Positions 24,462-32,333 of a stretch of DNA of 32,334 nucleotides are shown in pieces; positions within the stretch are counted from its first letter, which is position 1, and each line of letters starts with the position of its first letter. This DNA is from Myxococcales bacterium. GTDB lineage: Bacteria; Myxococcota_A; Polyangia; Polyangiales; Polyangiaceae. Position numbers and translations under genes: made by a program. The stretch covers positions 1-32,334 of the forward strand of contig JANXLV010000291.1 in NCBI GenBank assembly GCA_025355005.1, given 5' to 3'. A model generated the notes under the pieces. It ran no database searches. It saw only the letters and a program-made list of their open reading frames with translations, and was not told where the DNA came from.

Positions 24462-25870
24462 CCGTCCTTCTCGTCCTTCTCGTCCTTCTCGTCGTCCTCG
24501 TCCTTCTCGTCGTCCTTCTCGTCGTCCTTCTCGTCGTCATCGTCGTCGTCGTCGTCGTCGAAGTCCGAGTCGTCGTCGTCCGGGAACTCCGCTTCGTCGT
24601 CCGCGTTGGTGGCGGGCAGCGCGACCTTCTCCTCGGCGTCGTCGCTGGGGAGCTCGTGCTCGTTCGTGACGGTGTCACGGCTGCCTCGCGGCGCGGGGAT
24701 GGGGATCTCCGCGGTGTCCGCTTCATGCGCGCTCGGGTCGTGAACCTCGCCTCCGGCGTCTGGCGCCCCCTGCGCTGCGGCCTCCGCGGCCTCTTTTTCA
24801 CGCTTCTCGGCGACCTGTTGCTGGATCGTCTCGAGTGACTCGCCGAGCTCTTCTTCGACGACGCGGCGCGAATCCTCCGACAGCTCCGTGAACTCCTTGA
24901 GCGTCGGCAGATCCTTCAGCGCCTTCAGCCCGAAGAACTCCAGGAACTCGGCGGTCGTCCCGTAGATGATCGGGCGCCCCACTTCGTCCTTCTTGCCGAG
25001 GATGCGGATCAGATCGCGATCGAGCAGGACCTTGAGCACGGGCCCGGAGTCCACGCCGCGGATGTCGTCGATCTCCGGCCGCGTCATTGGCTGGCGATAC
25101 GCCATGATCGCGAGCGTCTCCAGCTGCGCACGTGACAGCTTGATCGGCTTCTCCTTCGAGAGCTCGCGGACGAACGGCGCGAACTCAGCGCTGGTGCGGA
25201 AGACCCAGCCGCCAGCGATCTCTTCCAGGTTGATGCCGCGGCTCGAGTACTCGCTCTTCAGCGACAGGAGCTGCTCCTTCACCTCGCGGATGTGCGCGGA
25301 TGCGCGCTTGGCGAGGTCGCCGGATTTGAGCGGCTGGTCGCTCGCGAAGATCAGCGCCTCGAGCGCGCCGCGAAGGTGGCGCTGCTGGAAGCGCACGCGC
25401 TCGACAGCGGCGTCGGCGAGGTCATCCGACGCAAGCACCTGCGTGGGCGCCTCGAGGTCGTCGCGACCGGGCAGCGAGCGGAGCATGTCGCCCGTGAGGT
25501 TGATGGTCATCTCGACGTCGGTCTCGTTCGAGGCGCGATCACCGTAGAAGCCGGAGACGGGAGAGTCGAAGCCGCGACGGTCGGACGAGATGGGTGGACT
25601 CGAGCTCGGTGGTGACAAGTCACTGCTCCGAGCGGCATCCATGCTCTCGGCCGAGAGCGGCTCGTCGCGCGTGACCTCGGCCTCGTCGGTTCCGTCGGCC
25701 ACGTCGTGTCCCGACGCGCTCTGCTTGGTCGCGTCACCGTCGGACATCGTCGGGTCGGACCCAGGCGGCGGCGGCATGGAGCCCTCCGGCTCGGAGTCCG
25801 GAGGCGCCTCTTCGCCCTTCTTCCCGCGAGCAGTCTTCTTCTTCTTCTTCGGTTCCGGCGAATCGGTCAC
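24458..25870 (-). CDS. scpB: Segregation and condensation protein B, with long tails
   Basis: ScpB forms the SMC-ScpA-ScpB condensin complex that organises and segregates the chromosome. The family core lies at about 165-335: LRGALEALIFASDQPLKSGDLA, GGWVFRTSAEFAPFVREL, LSRAQLETLAIMAYRQPMTRPEIDDIRGVD and IIYGTTAEFLEFFGL. The total length of 470 is more than twice the usual 180-200, owing to an acidic/Ser-rich N-terminal extension of about 160 residues and a C-terminal tail of about 130 residues ending in a run of Asp, Glu and Lys. The GTG start overlaps the scpA stop by four bases. The tail is encoded by repetitive GTC/CTT-rich DNA. Confidence 0.95.
   Translation of the reverse strand: MTDSPEPKKKKKTARGKKGEEAPPDSEPEGSMPPPPGSDPTMSDGDATKQSASGHDVADGTDEAEVTRDEPLSAESMDAARSSDLSPPSSSPPISSDRRGFDSPVSGFYGDRASNETDVEMTINLTGDMLRSLPGRDDLEAPTQVLASDDLADAAVERVRFQQRHLRGALEALIFASDQPLKSGDLAKRASAHIREVKEQLLSLKSEYSSRGINLEEIAGGWVFRTSAEFAPFVRELSKEKPIKLSRAQLETLAIMAYRQPMTRPEIDDIRGVDSGPVLKVLLDRDLIRILGKKDEVGRPIIYGTTAEFLEFFGLKALKDLPTLKEFTELSEDSRRVVEEELGESLETIQQQVAEKREKEAAEAAAQGAPDAGGEVHDPSAHEADTAEIPIPAPRGSRDTVTNEHELPSDDAEEKVALPATNADDEAEFPDDDDSDFDDDDDDDDDEKDDEKDDEKDEDDEKDEKDEKDG
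24462..24571. repeat. Low-complexity GTCCTTCTC/GTCGTC tract
   Basis: Short 3-, 9- and 12-bp units of gtc, ctt and ctc repeat through the last 110 bases of scpB and encode its Asp/Glu/Lys tail. All units are multiples of three, so length changes would not shift the frame. Confidence 0.8.
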
Positions 25871-26763
25871 GGCGTGTCCTTTGAGTCGTCGTCGTCGTCG
25901 CGCTGGCGGAGCGCGTTCTCGAAACCGAGCGTATCAGCCTCCGGGGCCGCATTGGGGGGCTGGTAATCAGCATCGGCGTCGATCGAGTCGATGGCAGGCA
26001 CGTCCGCCCCTTCTACACTCTCCACCCAGATGGGCGAAAAATCATCCGTCTGGAACAGGCGGGTCAGGCGGAGCTTGGACATCTCCAGCAGCGCGAGGAA
26101 CGTGATGACCAGGTCCGCGCGCGTGATCTGCCCTGCGAAGAGCTGCTCGAACTCGACCCGCTTGCGTTCGCGCAGGAAATCCACGAGTTCGTGGATGCGG
26201 TCGGTGATGCTGATGCGGTCCGTCGTGATGTCGTGCGCGATGCGCACCTTGCCCTTGGTGAGGACCGACTGAAATGCTTCGAGCAGGCGGTAGATCGGGA
26301 TCTCCGCGAGCGGCGGCAGCCCCGACGGCACCGTCTCCTCGAGCGGCGCACCCCGACGAAATACGTCGTTTCCCGTGATCCCGCGCGCCAGGAGATCCTG
26401 CCCGGCCTTCTTGTACTTCTGGTACTCGAGCAGGCGACGGATGAGGGCCTCGCGCGGATCCTCTTCGTCAAGGAGCGCGTCGTCCTCCTGGCCGGGCGGC
26501 GGCGCTGGCAGCAGCATCTTCGACTTGATGTGCGCGAGCGTCGCGGCCATAACCAGGTATTCTGCTGCGACGTCCAGCTGCATCATCTCCATCATGCCGA
26601 GGTACTCGAGGTACTTCTCCGTCACGAAGGAGATGGGAATATCCAGGATGTTCAGCTCGTGTTTCTGACAGAGATGCAAAAGCAGATCGAGCGGTCCCTC
26701 GAACTGGGGGAGGGACACATTGTAGGCGTGCGCGCCTGCATCGATGCTCTCGGGGTCTGACAC
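25867..26763 (-). CDS. scpA: Segregation and condensation protein A
   Basis: ScpA is the kleisin subunit bridging SMC heads. The 298-residue protein starts at GTG 26763, with AAGGGA eight bases upstream; a longer open frame to 27063 overlaps the divergent kinase gene and is rejected. The N-terminal motif is LPQFEGPLDLLLHLCQKHELNILDIPI, followed by YLVMAATLAHIKSKMLLP, while the C-terminal winged-helix part includes VITFLALLEMSKLRL. An acidic tail follows. It overlaps scpB by four bases, the standard scpA-scpB arrangement. Confidence 0.96.
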   Translation of the reverse strand: MSDPESIDAGAHAYNVSLPQFEGPLDLLLHLCQKHELNILDIPISFVTEKYLEYLGMMEMMQLDVAAEYLVMAATLAHIKSKMLLPAPPPGQEDDALLDEEDPREALIRRLLEYQKYKKAGQDLLARGITGNDVFRRGAPLEETVPSGLPPLAEIPIYRLLEAFQSVLTKGKVRIAHDITTDRISITDRIHELVDFLRERKRVEFEQLFAGQITRADLVITFLALLEMSKLRLTRLFQTDDFSPIWVESVEGADVPAIDSIDADADYQPPNAAPEADTLGFENALRQRDDDDDSKDTP

Positions 26764-26845
26764 GGAACGTCCCTTTTTTCCCAAGTTCACGGAAAGGGCA
26801 AGAGGCGGCGCGCATGTGGCAACGAGATACCGGGGGAAATCCGCA

Positions 26846-29389
26846 ATGGTGGTAGCATCTCCCCCCGTGGGAGCTGCCCCCGCCGAAGTCATCAAGACGT
26901 GCGCCACCTGTGGCGGACAGTTCCCGGGGGATGCCCTGTTTTGCCCGGTGGACGGCACCCCTTTGCGCAAATCGTCGGGCAATGGGGCCGACCTTGCCGA
27001 GAACGATCCGTACCTGAAGTGCGAGATCGCCGGCCATATCGAGGTGCGGCAGCTGGCGGGCATCGGGGCGATGGGGCGCGTCTACCGTGCGTTCCAGCGT
27101 GGCGTGGAGCGCGACGTGGCGGTGAAGATCCTCCATCGCGAGCTCTCCTCGAACCCCCAGCTGGTGTCGCGCTTCACCCGCGAGGCCAAGGTCGCGTCGA
27201 AGCTGCAGCACCCGAATGTCGTGTCGATCTTGCTGAGCGGGCAGATGCCCGACGGCGCGCTCTACATCGTCATGGAGTTCCTGGACGGGATGTCCCTGAT
27301 GAGCGCGCTCGCCGCTTCGGGTGGCGCCCTACCTTTGCCCCGCGCGCTGCACATCGCGGTTCAACTTGCGGACGCCGTGGGGGAGGCGCACACGCAGGGG
27401 ATCGTCCACCGCGACCTCAAGCCGGAGAACGTGATGCTCGTGCGTCGCGGCGAGGACAAGGACTTCGTGAAGGTCCTCGATTTCGGCATCGCGCGCATGC
27501 ACTGGGCCGAGCAGTCCATGGCCACGGCAGCCGGGCTCATCTTCGGGACGGCGCGCTACATCTCACCCGAGGGCGCGCGTGGCGAGGCAGTGACCGCGGC
27601 GAGCGACGTGTACTCGATCGCGACGATGGCATACCAGATGGTCTCCGGGCGGACGCCGTTCGAGGGCGACCAGGCCGTGGGTCTGCTGGTGCAGCAGATT
27701 CACGACAAGCCGCCGCTGCTGCGATCCATTGCGCGCGCTTCGTACGTGCCCGAGCAGATCGCGGAAGTGATCATGCTGGGCCTCTCGAAGGATCAGAATG
27801 ACCGCGAGAAGGACGCGCGGTCCTTCGGGCGCGCCCTCGTGGACGCGGCGCGCGCGGCGGGGCTTTCGTCGGACGAGATCTCGCGTCCGATCATCGCGGG
27901 TCGGTCCAGCGCCGCAAGCCTCCCGTCCATCGAGCGCACGCGACAGCACGAGATCGGCGCGGACGTACGCGAGCGCATGGCGAGTCGCCCGTCGGACCCG
28001 CGCGTGACACCGGAGCCGCAAGAGGCGAGCGGCGCGACGCGCGTGTCGGTGGGCGCAGCGGGCAACGCGACGGTGAAATGGACGCCGCCACCGAACATCG
28101 CTGCACAGCTGGGAAACGAGCCCGCGCGCGCGGGGTCGGCGGTGAAGCGCGGAGACACCGAGGTCGATCCTCCGCCGCCGGGCCGCGACGAGAAAGCGGC
28201 CATGCTGGACACGACGATGGACGACGCGACGGCGACGCCCGCGATTCCGCCAGCGCAGCCGTCCGCTCCATCGTTTCCACCGGTGCAAACGCGTCCGACG
28301 CAGCCGTCCCAGCCGCAGGTGTCGCAAGCGCAGGTCCCGCGCACGGACTACGCCGAGCCCATGCAGCATCTGGCGACGCCGCCAGTCCCGTCGGCCGCGC
28401 CGAGCGCACCGCTGCCCACCCCGCCACCGAGCGCGCCGCATCTCTCGTCCCCCATCGGGGATCACGAAGCGCGCTACCCGAGCAAGCCGCCGTCCAATGT
28501 CGACAGCACGCTGAGCGACGCGGACCTCGCGCGGCGGAGCAAGGCGCGCGCGATCGCACTCGTGCTCGTGTGCTTCGTGCTGGGCGCGGGACTGGCGACG
28601 GTCGTCGCATACCGGATGGGCCGCATTGGACCCGAAGCGGGCCACGAGGAGCTCGTGCTGCTAGCGCAGGCGGCGCTCTCCGCGAACCATCTCACGGACC
28701 CGCCCGGCGAGAACGTGCGGGACCTGACGAGCACCGGCCTCAAGCGCTGGCCTGACGATTCGCGATTTCCAGCGCTTCGAAAGCGCGCGGCCGAAGAGCT
28801 GACTGCGCGCGGAATCGCCGCGCACGCAACGAGCGAGCCCACCGAGGCGCGGCGCCTCATTCATCTGGCAGTGGAGATGGACAGCGAGAATCCCGCGGCG
28901 AAGAAGCTCTCGGCCGACTGGGACGCAGAGGCGAGCAACGCACCGAAGATGGACGAGCCGCTTGTCTCACCCAGCGCAAAGCCGCTCTCGCCACCGCCGC
29001 GAACGTCCGGCGGCGTCCTCGCAGCGAGCGCCAGGCTTCAGTTCGACGTCTCCAACCCGAAGCCCCGCCTGGGCTCCGCGGTGGACTTCAACGCGCGCAT
29101 CACGGGCGCAAAGAAGGTCGAGGACGCGCACGTGTCCATCGTGTCGGCGTCGGCGCCGGGAGGCATCAGGCTCACCGCCGCCGAGGACAGCGGAATCTAC
29201 CATGCCGGTTTCACCTTCCTCGAAGCTGGCAAATACGAGGTAGTGTTCATCGCCAAGGTGGACGGGAACATCATGAAGACCTCGAGGCTGGTCACGGCAG
29301 GAGACGCCGCCGTCGCCCCGCAGCCGTCACAGACGGCAGCGCCGCCAAACACCACCCCGACGCCAAGCGGGACAGTCAAATGGATGTAA
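26846..29389 (+). CDS. Ser/Thr protein kinase with zinc-ribbon-like N-terminus and membrane anchor
   Basis: This 847-residue kinase starts at ATG 26846 after GGGGGAAA. Residues 19-37 form a zinc-ribbon-like knuckle (CATCGGQF, then CPVDG), with Asp in place of the fourth Cys. The kinase domain spans about 64-345: GIGAMGRVY, Lys94 in VAVK, HRDLKPEN from His188 (catalytic Asp190), DFGIARM and ISPEGARGE. A Pro/Ser-rich linker (about 385-560) leads to one membrane helix (about 568-590), a helical repeat-like region and an Ig-like beta domain near the C-terminus (LQFDVSNPKPRLGSAVDF). The next gene starts ten bases before its end. It diverges from scpA with 82 bp between. Confidence 0.95.
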   Translation: MVVASPPVGAAPAEVIKTCATCGGQFPGDALFCPVDGTPLRKSSGNGADLAENDPYLKCEIAGHIEVRQLAGIGAMGRVYRAFQRGVERDVAVKILHRELSSNPQLVSRFTREAKVASKLQHPNVVSILLSGQMPDGALYIVMEFLDGMSLMSALAASGGALPLPRALHIAVQLADAVGEAHTQGIVHRDLKPENVMLVRRGEDKDFVKVLDFGIARMHWAEQSMATAAGLIFGTARYISPEGARGEAVTAASDVYSIATMAYQMVSGRTPFEGDQAVGLLVQQIHDKPPLLRSIARASYVPEQIAEVIMLGLSKDQNDREKDARSFGRALVDAARAAGLSSDEISRPIIAGRSSAASLPSIERTRQHEIGADVRERMASRPSDPRVTPEPQEASGATRVSVGAAGNATVKWTPPPNIAAQLGNEPARAGSAVKRGDTEVDPPPPGRDEKAAMLDTTMDDATATPAIPPAQPSAPSFPPVQTRPTQPSQPQVSQAQVPRTDYAEPMQHLATPPVPSAAPSAPLPTPPPSAPHLSSPIGDHEARYPSKPPSNVDSTLSDADLARRSKARAIALVLVCFVLGAGLATVVAYRMGRIGPEAGHEELVLLAQAALSANHLTDPPGENVRDLTSTGLKRWPDDSRFPALRKRAAEELTARGIAAHATSEPTEARRLIHLAVEMDSENPAAKKLSADWDAEASNAPKMDEPLVSPSAKPLSPPPRTSGGVLAASARLQFDVSNPKPRLGSAVDFNARITGAKKVEDAHVSIVSASAPGGIRLTAAEDSGIYHAGFTFLEAGKYEVVFIAKVDGNIMKTSRLVTAGDAAVAPQPSQTAAPPNTTPTPSGTVKWM

Positions 29390-30270
29390 AGTACATCCAA
29401 CGAGCAGCCGCGCTCGCAGCGAGCATCCTCGTCGTCGCGTCCTCCGCAGACGCGCAACAGCCGACGCCGACAACGACGACCTCGACCTCGACCTCGACCC
29501 CGACCTCGACCTCGACCTCGACCCCGACCTCGACCTCGACCTCGACCCCGACCTCGACCTCCCCCTCCCCCGCAGCCTCGACCTCCCCCGCTGAAAGCGC
29601 CGTCGACCCCATCGCCGCCGAAAAGCCTCTCTCCATCACCGAGCGGCGCCACACGATGGCTGTGCTGGAGGGTGGGATCATTGCGTTGCCGAACGCGCCG
29701 ATCTCGAACAGCCAGCGCGGTGGCAGCGTGCCGTTCACGACGGTTGGTCACGGTGATGCGACGCTGCAGACGGGCGTGCGCCTTCTCTATCGCGGTGGTC
29801 GTGACTGGACTGTCGGCTTCGGCGCGCTGTTCGGCCCGAGCCCCACGAGCGACAGTGAGTATGGCGGATTGAAGTCGCTGCCGCGCACCCACTCGCGCAA
29901 CTACATGGTCTTCACCACGGAGGGCCGCTACGTCCCGCTGCGCACCGCGCGGTTCGAAGGCTGGCTGGGCCTCGTAGGTGGTGGCGTGGTCATCGCCGAT
30001 CGCTTCTCGACGGACGCGGGCGATCTCGTTCCGTCCGTCCTCGGCAAGAAGATCGTCACCATCCGCACCGAGGGCTTCGTCCTCGGCCTGCAGGCGGGCC
30101 TCACGTGGAACTTCGCGGAGCGCTGGGGAGCGGGAGTGGTCGTCCGCGGCAGCCAGTGGTTCCTCCCCACCACCCCAAGCTGCTCGCCGATCGGAGACTG
30201 CGCAACGCTCGAAGGAAGCGTGCAATCCTTCGAAGCAGGCCTGAGCATCGGCTACCGAATACCGCTGTAG
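29380..30270 (+). CDS. Outer-membrane beta-barrel protein with Ser/Thr-Pro linker
   Basis: This 296-residue protein has a signal peptide cleaved near ADA-QQ (residue 25), then a low-complexity STSTSTPT linker (about 30-72) encoded by a 24-bp repeat, then a beta-strand-rich domain (about 92-296) that ends in SIGYRIPL, a barrel-like strand with a hydrophobic last residue. FTTEGRYVPL and VLGLQAGLTWNFAERW fit alternating membrane strands. No specific family is recognised. The ATG lies inside the last codons of the kinase gene, so expression is coupled to it. Function unknown. Confidence 0.75.
   Translation: MDVKYIQRAAALAASILVVASSADAQQPTPTTTTSTSTSTPTSTSTSTPTSTSTSTPTSTSPSPAASTSPAESAVDPIAAEKPLSITERRHTMAVLEGGIIALPNAPISNSQRGGSVPFTTVGHGDATLQTGVRLLYRGGRDWTVGFGALFGPSPTSDSEYGGLKSLPRTHSRNYMVFTTEGRYVPLRTARFEGWLGLVGGGVVIADRFSTDAGDLVPSVLGKKIVTIRTEGFVLGLQAGLTWNFAERWGAGVVVRGSQWFLPTTPSCSPIGDCATLEGSVQSFEAGLSIGYRIPL
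29479..29560. repeat. 24-bp tandem repeat, three full copies plus part
   Basis: Identical 24-bp units start at 29479, 29503 and 29527, and a partial one at 29551; each is itself built of acctcg hexamers. They encode the STSTSTPT linker of the beta-barrel protein. Identical copies suggest recent expansion. Confidence 0.9.
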
Positions 30271-30313
30271 CCCGGGCGTACCGCAGGCGCGTCAGGTCGC
30301 ACGGCGTGTGTGA

Positions 30314-31072
30314 TCACATCGATTGCGCGAGGACGTTGGCCAGCTTGTCGAAGGCCAGCCCGAACATGGCGAGCAGAGCAAATGCGCGGAGCGGGGAAAG
30401 CAGCGCAGTCACCTGGGCGGGTGAAGCGGCCCGCGCGATGAGGGCACCGGCGACCTCGATGACGATCGACGCGGCGAGGAGCGGCCCCGAGAGTGCCAGT
30501 GCGAGGGTGATGCCAGAAGCGATGTCGTTGGCCATGACCGCGAACGGATGCGTGGGGAAGTCGCCGCGTGCAAGGACGGAGACCACGCGTGATGGGCCGC
30601 CGCTGAAGAGGAAGATGGCGCTGGCGAGGAGCGAGAGCGGGACCCCGAGCGTGGAGACCTTGCCCTCCACCACGGGCAAGTCCCGCTGGTCCTGACTGCC
30701 GCGCAGCGAGTCCGCGACACCGCCCGCCATCGTGGCGGCCCACATGGGAACGGCCGCGGCGAGCGCGACGGGAAGCCCGCGCAGGATCTCGCCGAGCGCG
30801 AGGAGCACCCACGGAACGCCCGGCTGCGACGCGAGCACCGGGGCCATTGCCGGATAGATGCAGAATGCAAGCATTGCCCCGAGGACACCGCGCACGGGCG
30901 TGGGCATCGCGCGAAGCCCGAACGCAGGGACGAGCACCACCGTGGGCGTGACGCGCGCCCAGGCCAGGCCGAGCGCGGCGAGGTCGATGCCTGACTCTGC
31001 GAACGCGCGGGCGACTTCCGGGATCAGGGGCACGCGCGGAACGTACTTGACCTTCCGCGCGAGTGGAACCAT
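30314..31072 (-). CDS. SctT/FliR-like type III secretion export apparatus protein
   Basis: This 252-residue membrane protein resembles the FliR/SctT family, an inner-membrane core part of the type III export gate. It shows VTPTVVLVPAFGLRAMPTPVRGVLG, then LLALGEILRGLPVALAAAVPMWAATMAGGVAD, which matches the family's E-x-x-x-G helix region, and several further hydrophobic helices up to the C-terminus. No other type III or flagellar gene is in the window, so its partners must lie elsewhere, or it is a remnant. The ATG at 31072 is only 11 bp from the start of the divergent MaoC gene; GTG 31033 is an alternative start. Confidence 0.8.
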   Translation of the reverse strand: MVPLARKVKYVPRVPLIPEVARAFAESGIDLAALGLAWARVTPTVVLVPAFGLRAMPTPVRGVLGAMLAFCIYPAMAPVLASQPGVPWVLLALGEILRGLPVALAAAVPMWAATMAGGVADSLRGSQDQRDLPVVEGKVSTLGVPLSLLASAIFLFSGGPSRVVSVLARGDFPTHPFAVMANDIASGITLALALSGPLLAASIVIEVAGALIARAASPAQVTALLSPLRAFALLAMFGLAFDKLANVLAQSM

Positions 31073-31083
31073 GGTCTCGGCCC

Positions 31084-31935
31084 ATGGCGCTGGACCACTC
31101 GATCATCGGCAAACGAAGCGACCCCATGCTGCACGCCTACGAGGCGCGCGACACCATCCTGTACGCGCTCGGGGTCGGCGCGAAGAAGAGCGAGATCGAC
31201 TATCTCTACGAGGGCAAGGGCCCGAAGGTCCTCCCGAGCTTCGCCGTCGTGCCGATGTTCGAGCCGATGTTCAGGCAGCTGTCGAGCACCGGCGCGGACC
31301 TCTCGATGGTCGTGCACGGCGCCCAGACCGTGCGCATCCACAAGCCCTTCGCTGCGAACGGCAAGGTCCTCACGACGAGCGTGCTTCGCGGTATCTACGA
31401 CATGCGCAAGTGGGCCACGCTCGTGTTCGACATGGAGACCAAGGACGAGAGCGGCGTCCTCGTCGCGGAGAACACCGCGCAGATCATCGTGCGCGATGCG
31501 GGCGGCTTCGGCGGCTCGCCCGCGCCCAAGGACGAGAACCCCGCGCCCAAGCCGAAGGACAAGGAGCGCGCGCCGGACTTCGTGGAAGAGGAGCTCACGT
31601 CACCGGAGCAGGCGCTCCTCTATCGCCTCTCGGGTGATCGCAATCCGCTCCATGCCGATCCGGAGTTCGCCGCGAAGGTTGGCTTCGCAGAAGGGCCGAT
31701 CCTCCATGGGCTCTGCACGTTCGGGTACATGGTGCGCCACGCGGCCAAGGGAATGGCGGGCGCTGATCCGTCGAAGCTCTCCGGCTTCTGCGCGCCGTTC
31801 CGCAGGCCGGTGTGGCCGGGCGATACGATCGTCACCAAGGGCTACAAGGTGACGGACAAGGCGTATGCGCTGGAGGTCTCCGTGAAGGAGCGGCCAGAGG
31901 CTGTGATCATCGGCGGCTGGGCAACGCTTTCGTAG
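31084..31935 (+). CDS. MaoC-like (hydroxy)acyl-CoA dehydratase
   Basis: This 283-residue protein matches the (R)-specific enoyl-CoA hydratase 2 family with the double hot-dog layout. The signature YRLSGDRNPLHADPEFA carries catalytic Asp185 and His190, followed by GPILHGLCTFGYMVRH. The N-terminal half is the substrate-binding, non-catalytic hot-dog. A Pro/Lys-rich linker (about 145-165) joins the halves. The likely reaction is hydration of trans-2-enoyl-CoA to (R)-3-hydroxyacyl-CoA in beta-oxidation or polyester metabolism. ATG 31084 (MALDHSIIG) is preferred over GTG 31063, which would overlap the divergent gene. Confidence 0.92.
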   Translation: MALDHSIIGKRSDPMLHAYEARDTILYALGVGAKKSEIDYLYEGKGPKVLPSFAVVPMFEPMFRQLSSTGADLSMVVHGAQTVRIHKPFAANGKVLTTSVLRGIYDMRKWATLVFDMETKDESGVLVAENTAQIIVRDAGGFGGSPAPKDENPAPKPKDKERAPDFVEEELTSPEQALLYRLSGDRNPLHADPEFAAKVGFAEGPILHGLCTFGYMVRHAAKGMAGADPSKLSGFCAPFRRPVWPGDTIVTKGYKVTDKAYALEVSVKERPEAVIIGGWATLS

Positions 31936-31946
31936 GGAGCACGACG

Positions 31947-32333
31947 ATGGCCAGCAAAGGAAAACCGTATCGCACGATGCTCGTCCTTGGCTGGGAGGTC
32001 CTCGTGGGCCGCGGCAGCGACGAGAACGACGACCTCACGTTCAACGTGGCCGAGCCGCACGACATCTGGATGCACGTCGGTGGAGGCACGCCCGGCAGCC
32101 ACGTGGTGGTGCGGAACCCAAGCAAGGGCGAGGTACCGAAGGCCGTGCTCCAGACCGCAGCGGAGATCACGGCGTGGTACTCGAAGTCGCGCGGCGCCGC
32201 GAACGTCGACGTGGACTACTGCAAGGCCGGCGCAGTCACCAAGCCGCGCGGCGCTCCCGCAGGCCTCGTCGAGATCGAGAACGAGAAGACCATCCGCGTG
32301 AGCCCAAAGCTCCCCGGAGGAGCCACCGACTAA
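31947..32333 (+). CDS. Stand-alone NFACT-R (DUF814) domain protein
   Basis: This 128-residue protein consists only of the NFACT-R RNA-binding domain seen at the C-terminus of RqcH/Tae2/NEMF proteins. Matching features are GWEVLVGRGSDENDDLTF, HDIWMHVGGGTPGSHVVV, the AAEITAWYSKSR helix, VDVDYCKAGAVTKPRGAPAG and a closing IRVSPKLP. The fibronectin-binding-like NFACT-N, the helix-hairpin-helix and the coiled coil are absent. The start follows GGGAG at a good distance and lies 11 bp after the MaoC-like gene. It ends one base before the window edge. RNA or ribosome binding is inferred from the family. Confidence 0.9.
   Translation: MASKGKPYRTMLVLGWEVLVGRGSDENDDLTFNVAEPHDIWMHVGGGTPGSHVVVRNPSKGEVPKAVLQTAAEITAWYSKSRGAANVDVDYCKAGAVTKPRGAPAGLVEIENEKTIRVSPKLPGGATD

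Noticed and set aside
26764..27063. Longer N-terminus for ScpA
   Set aside because: It would overlap the divergent kinase gene; GTG 26763 has a proper ribosome binding site and places the conserved N-terminal motif at the usual distance.
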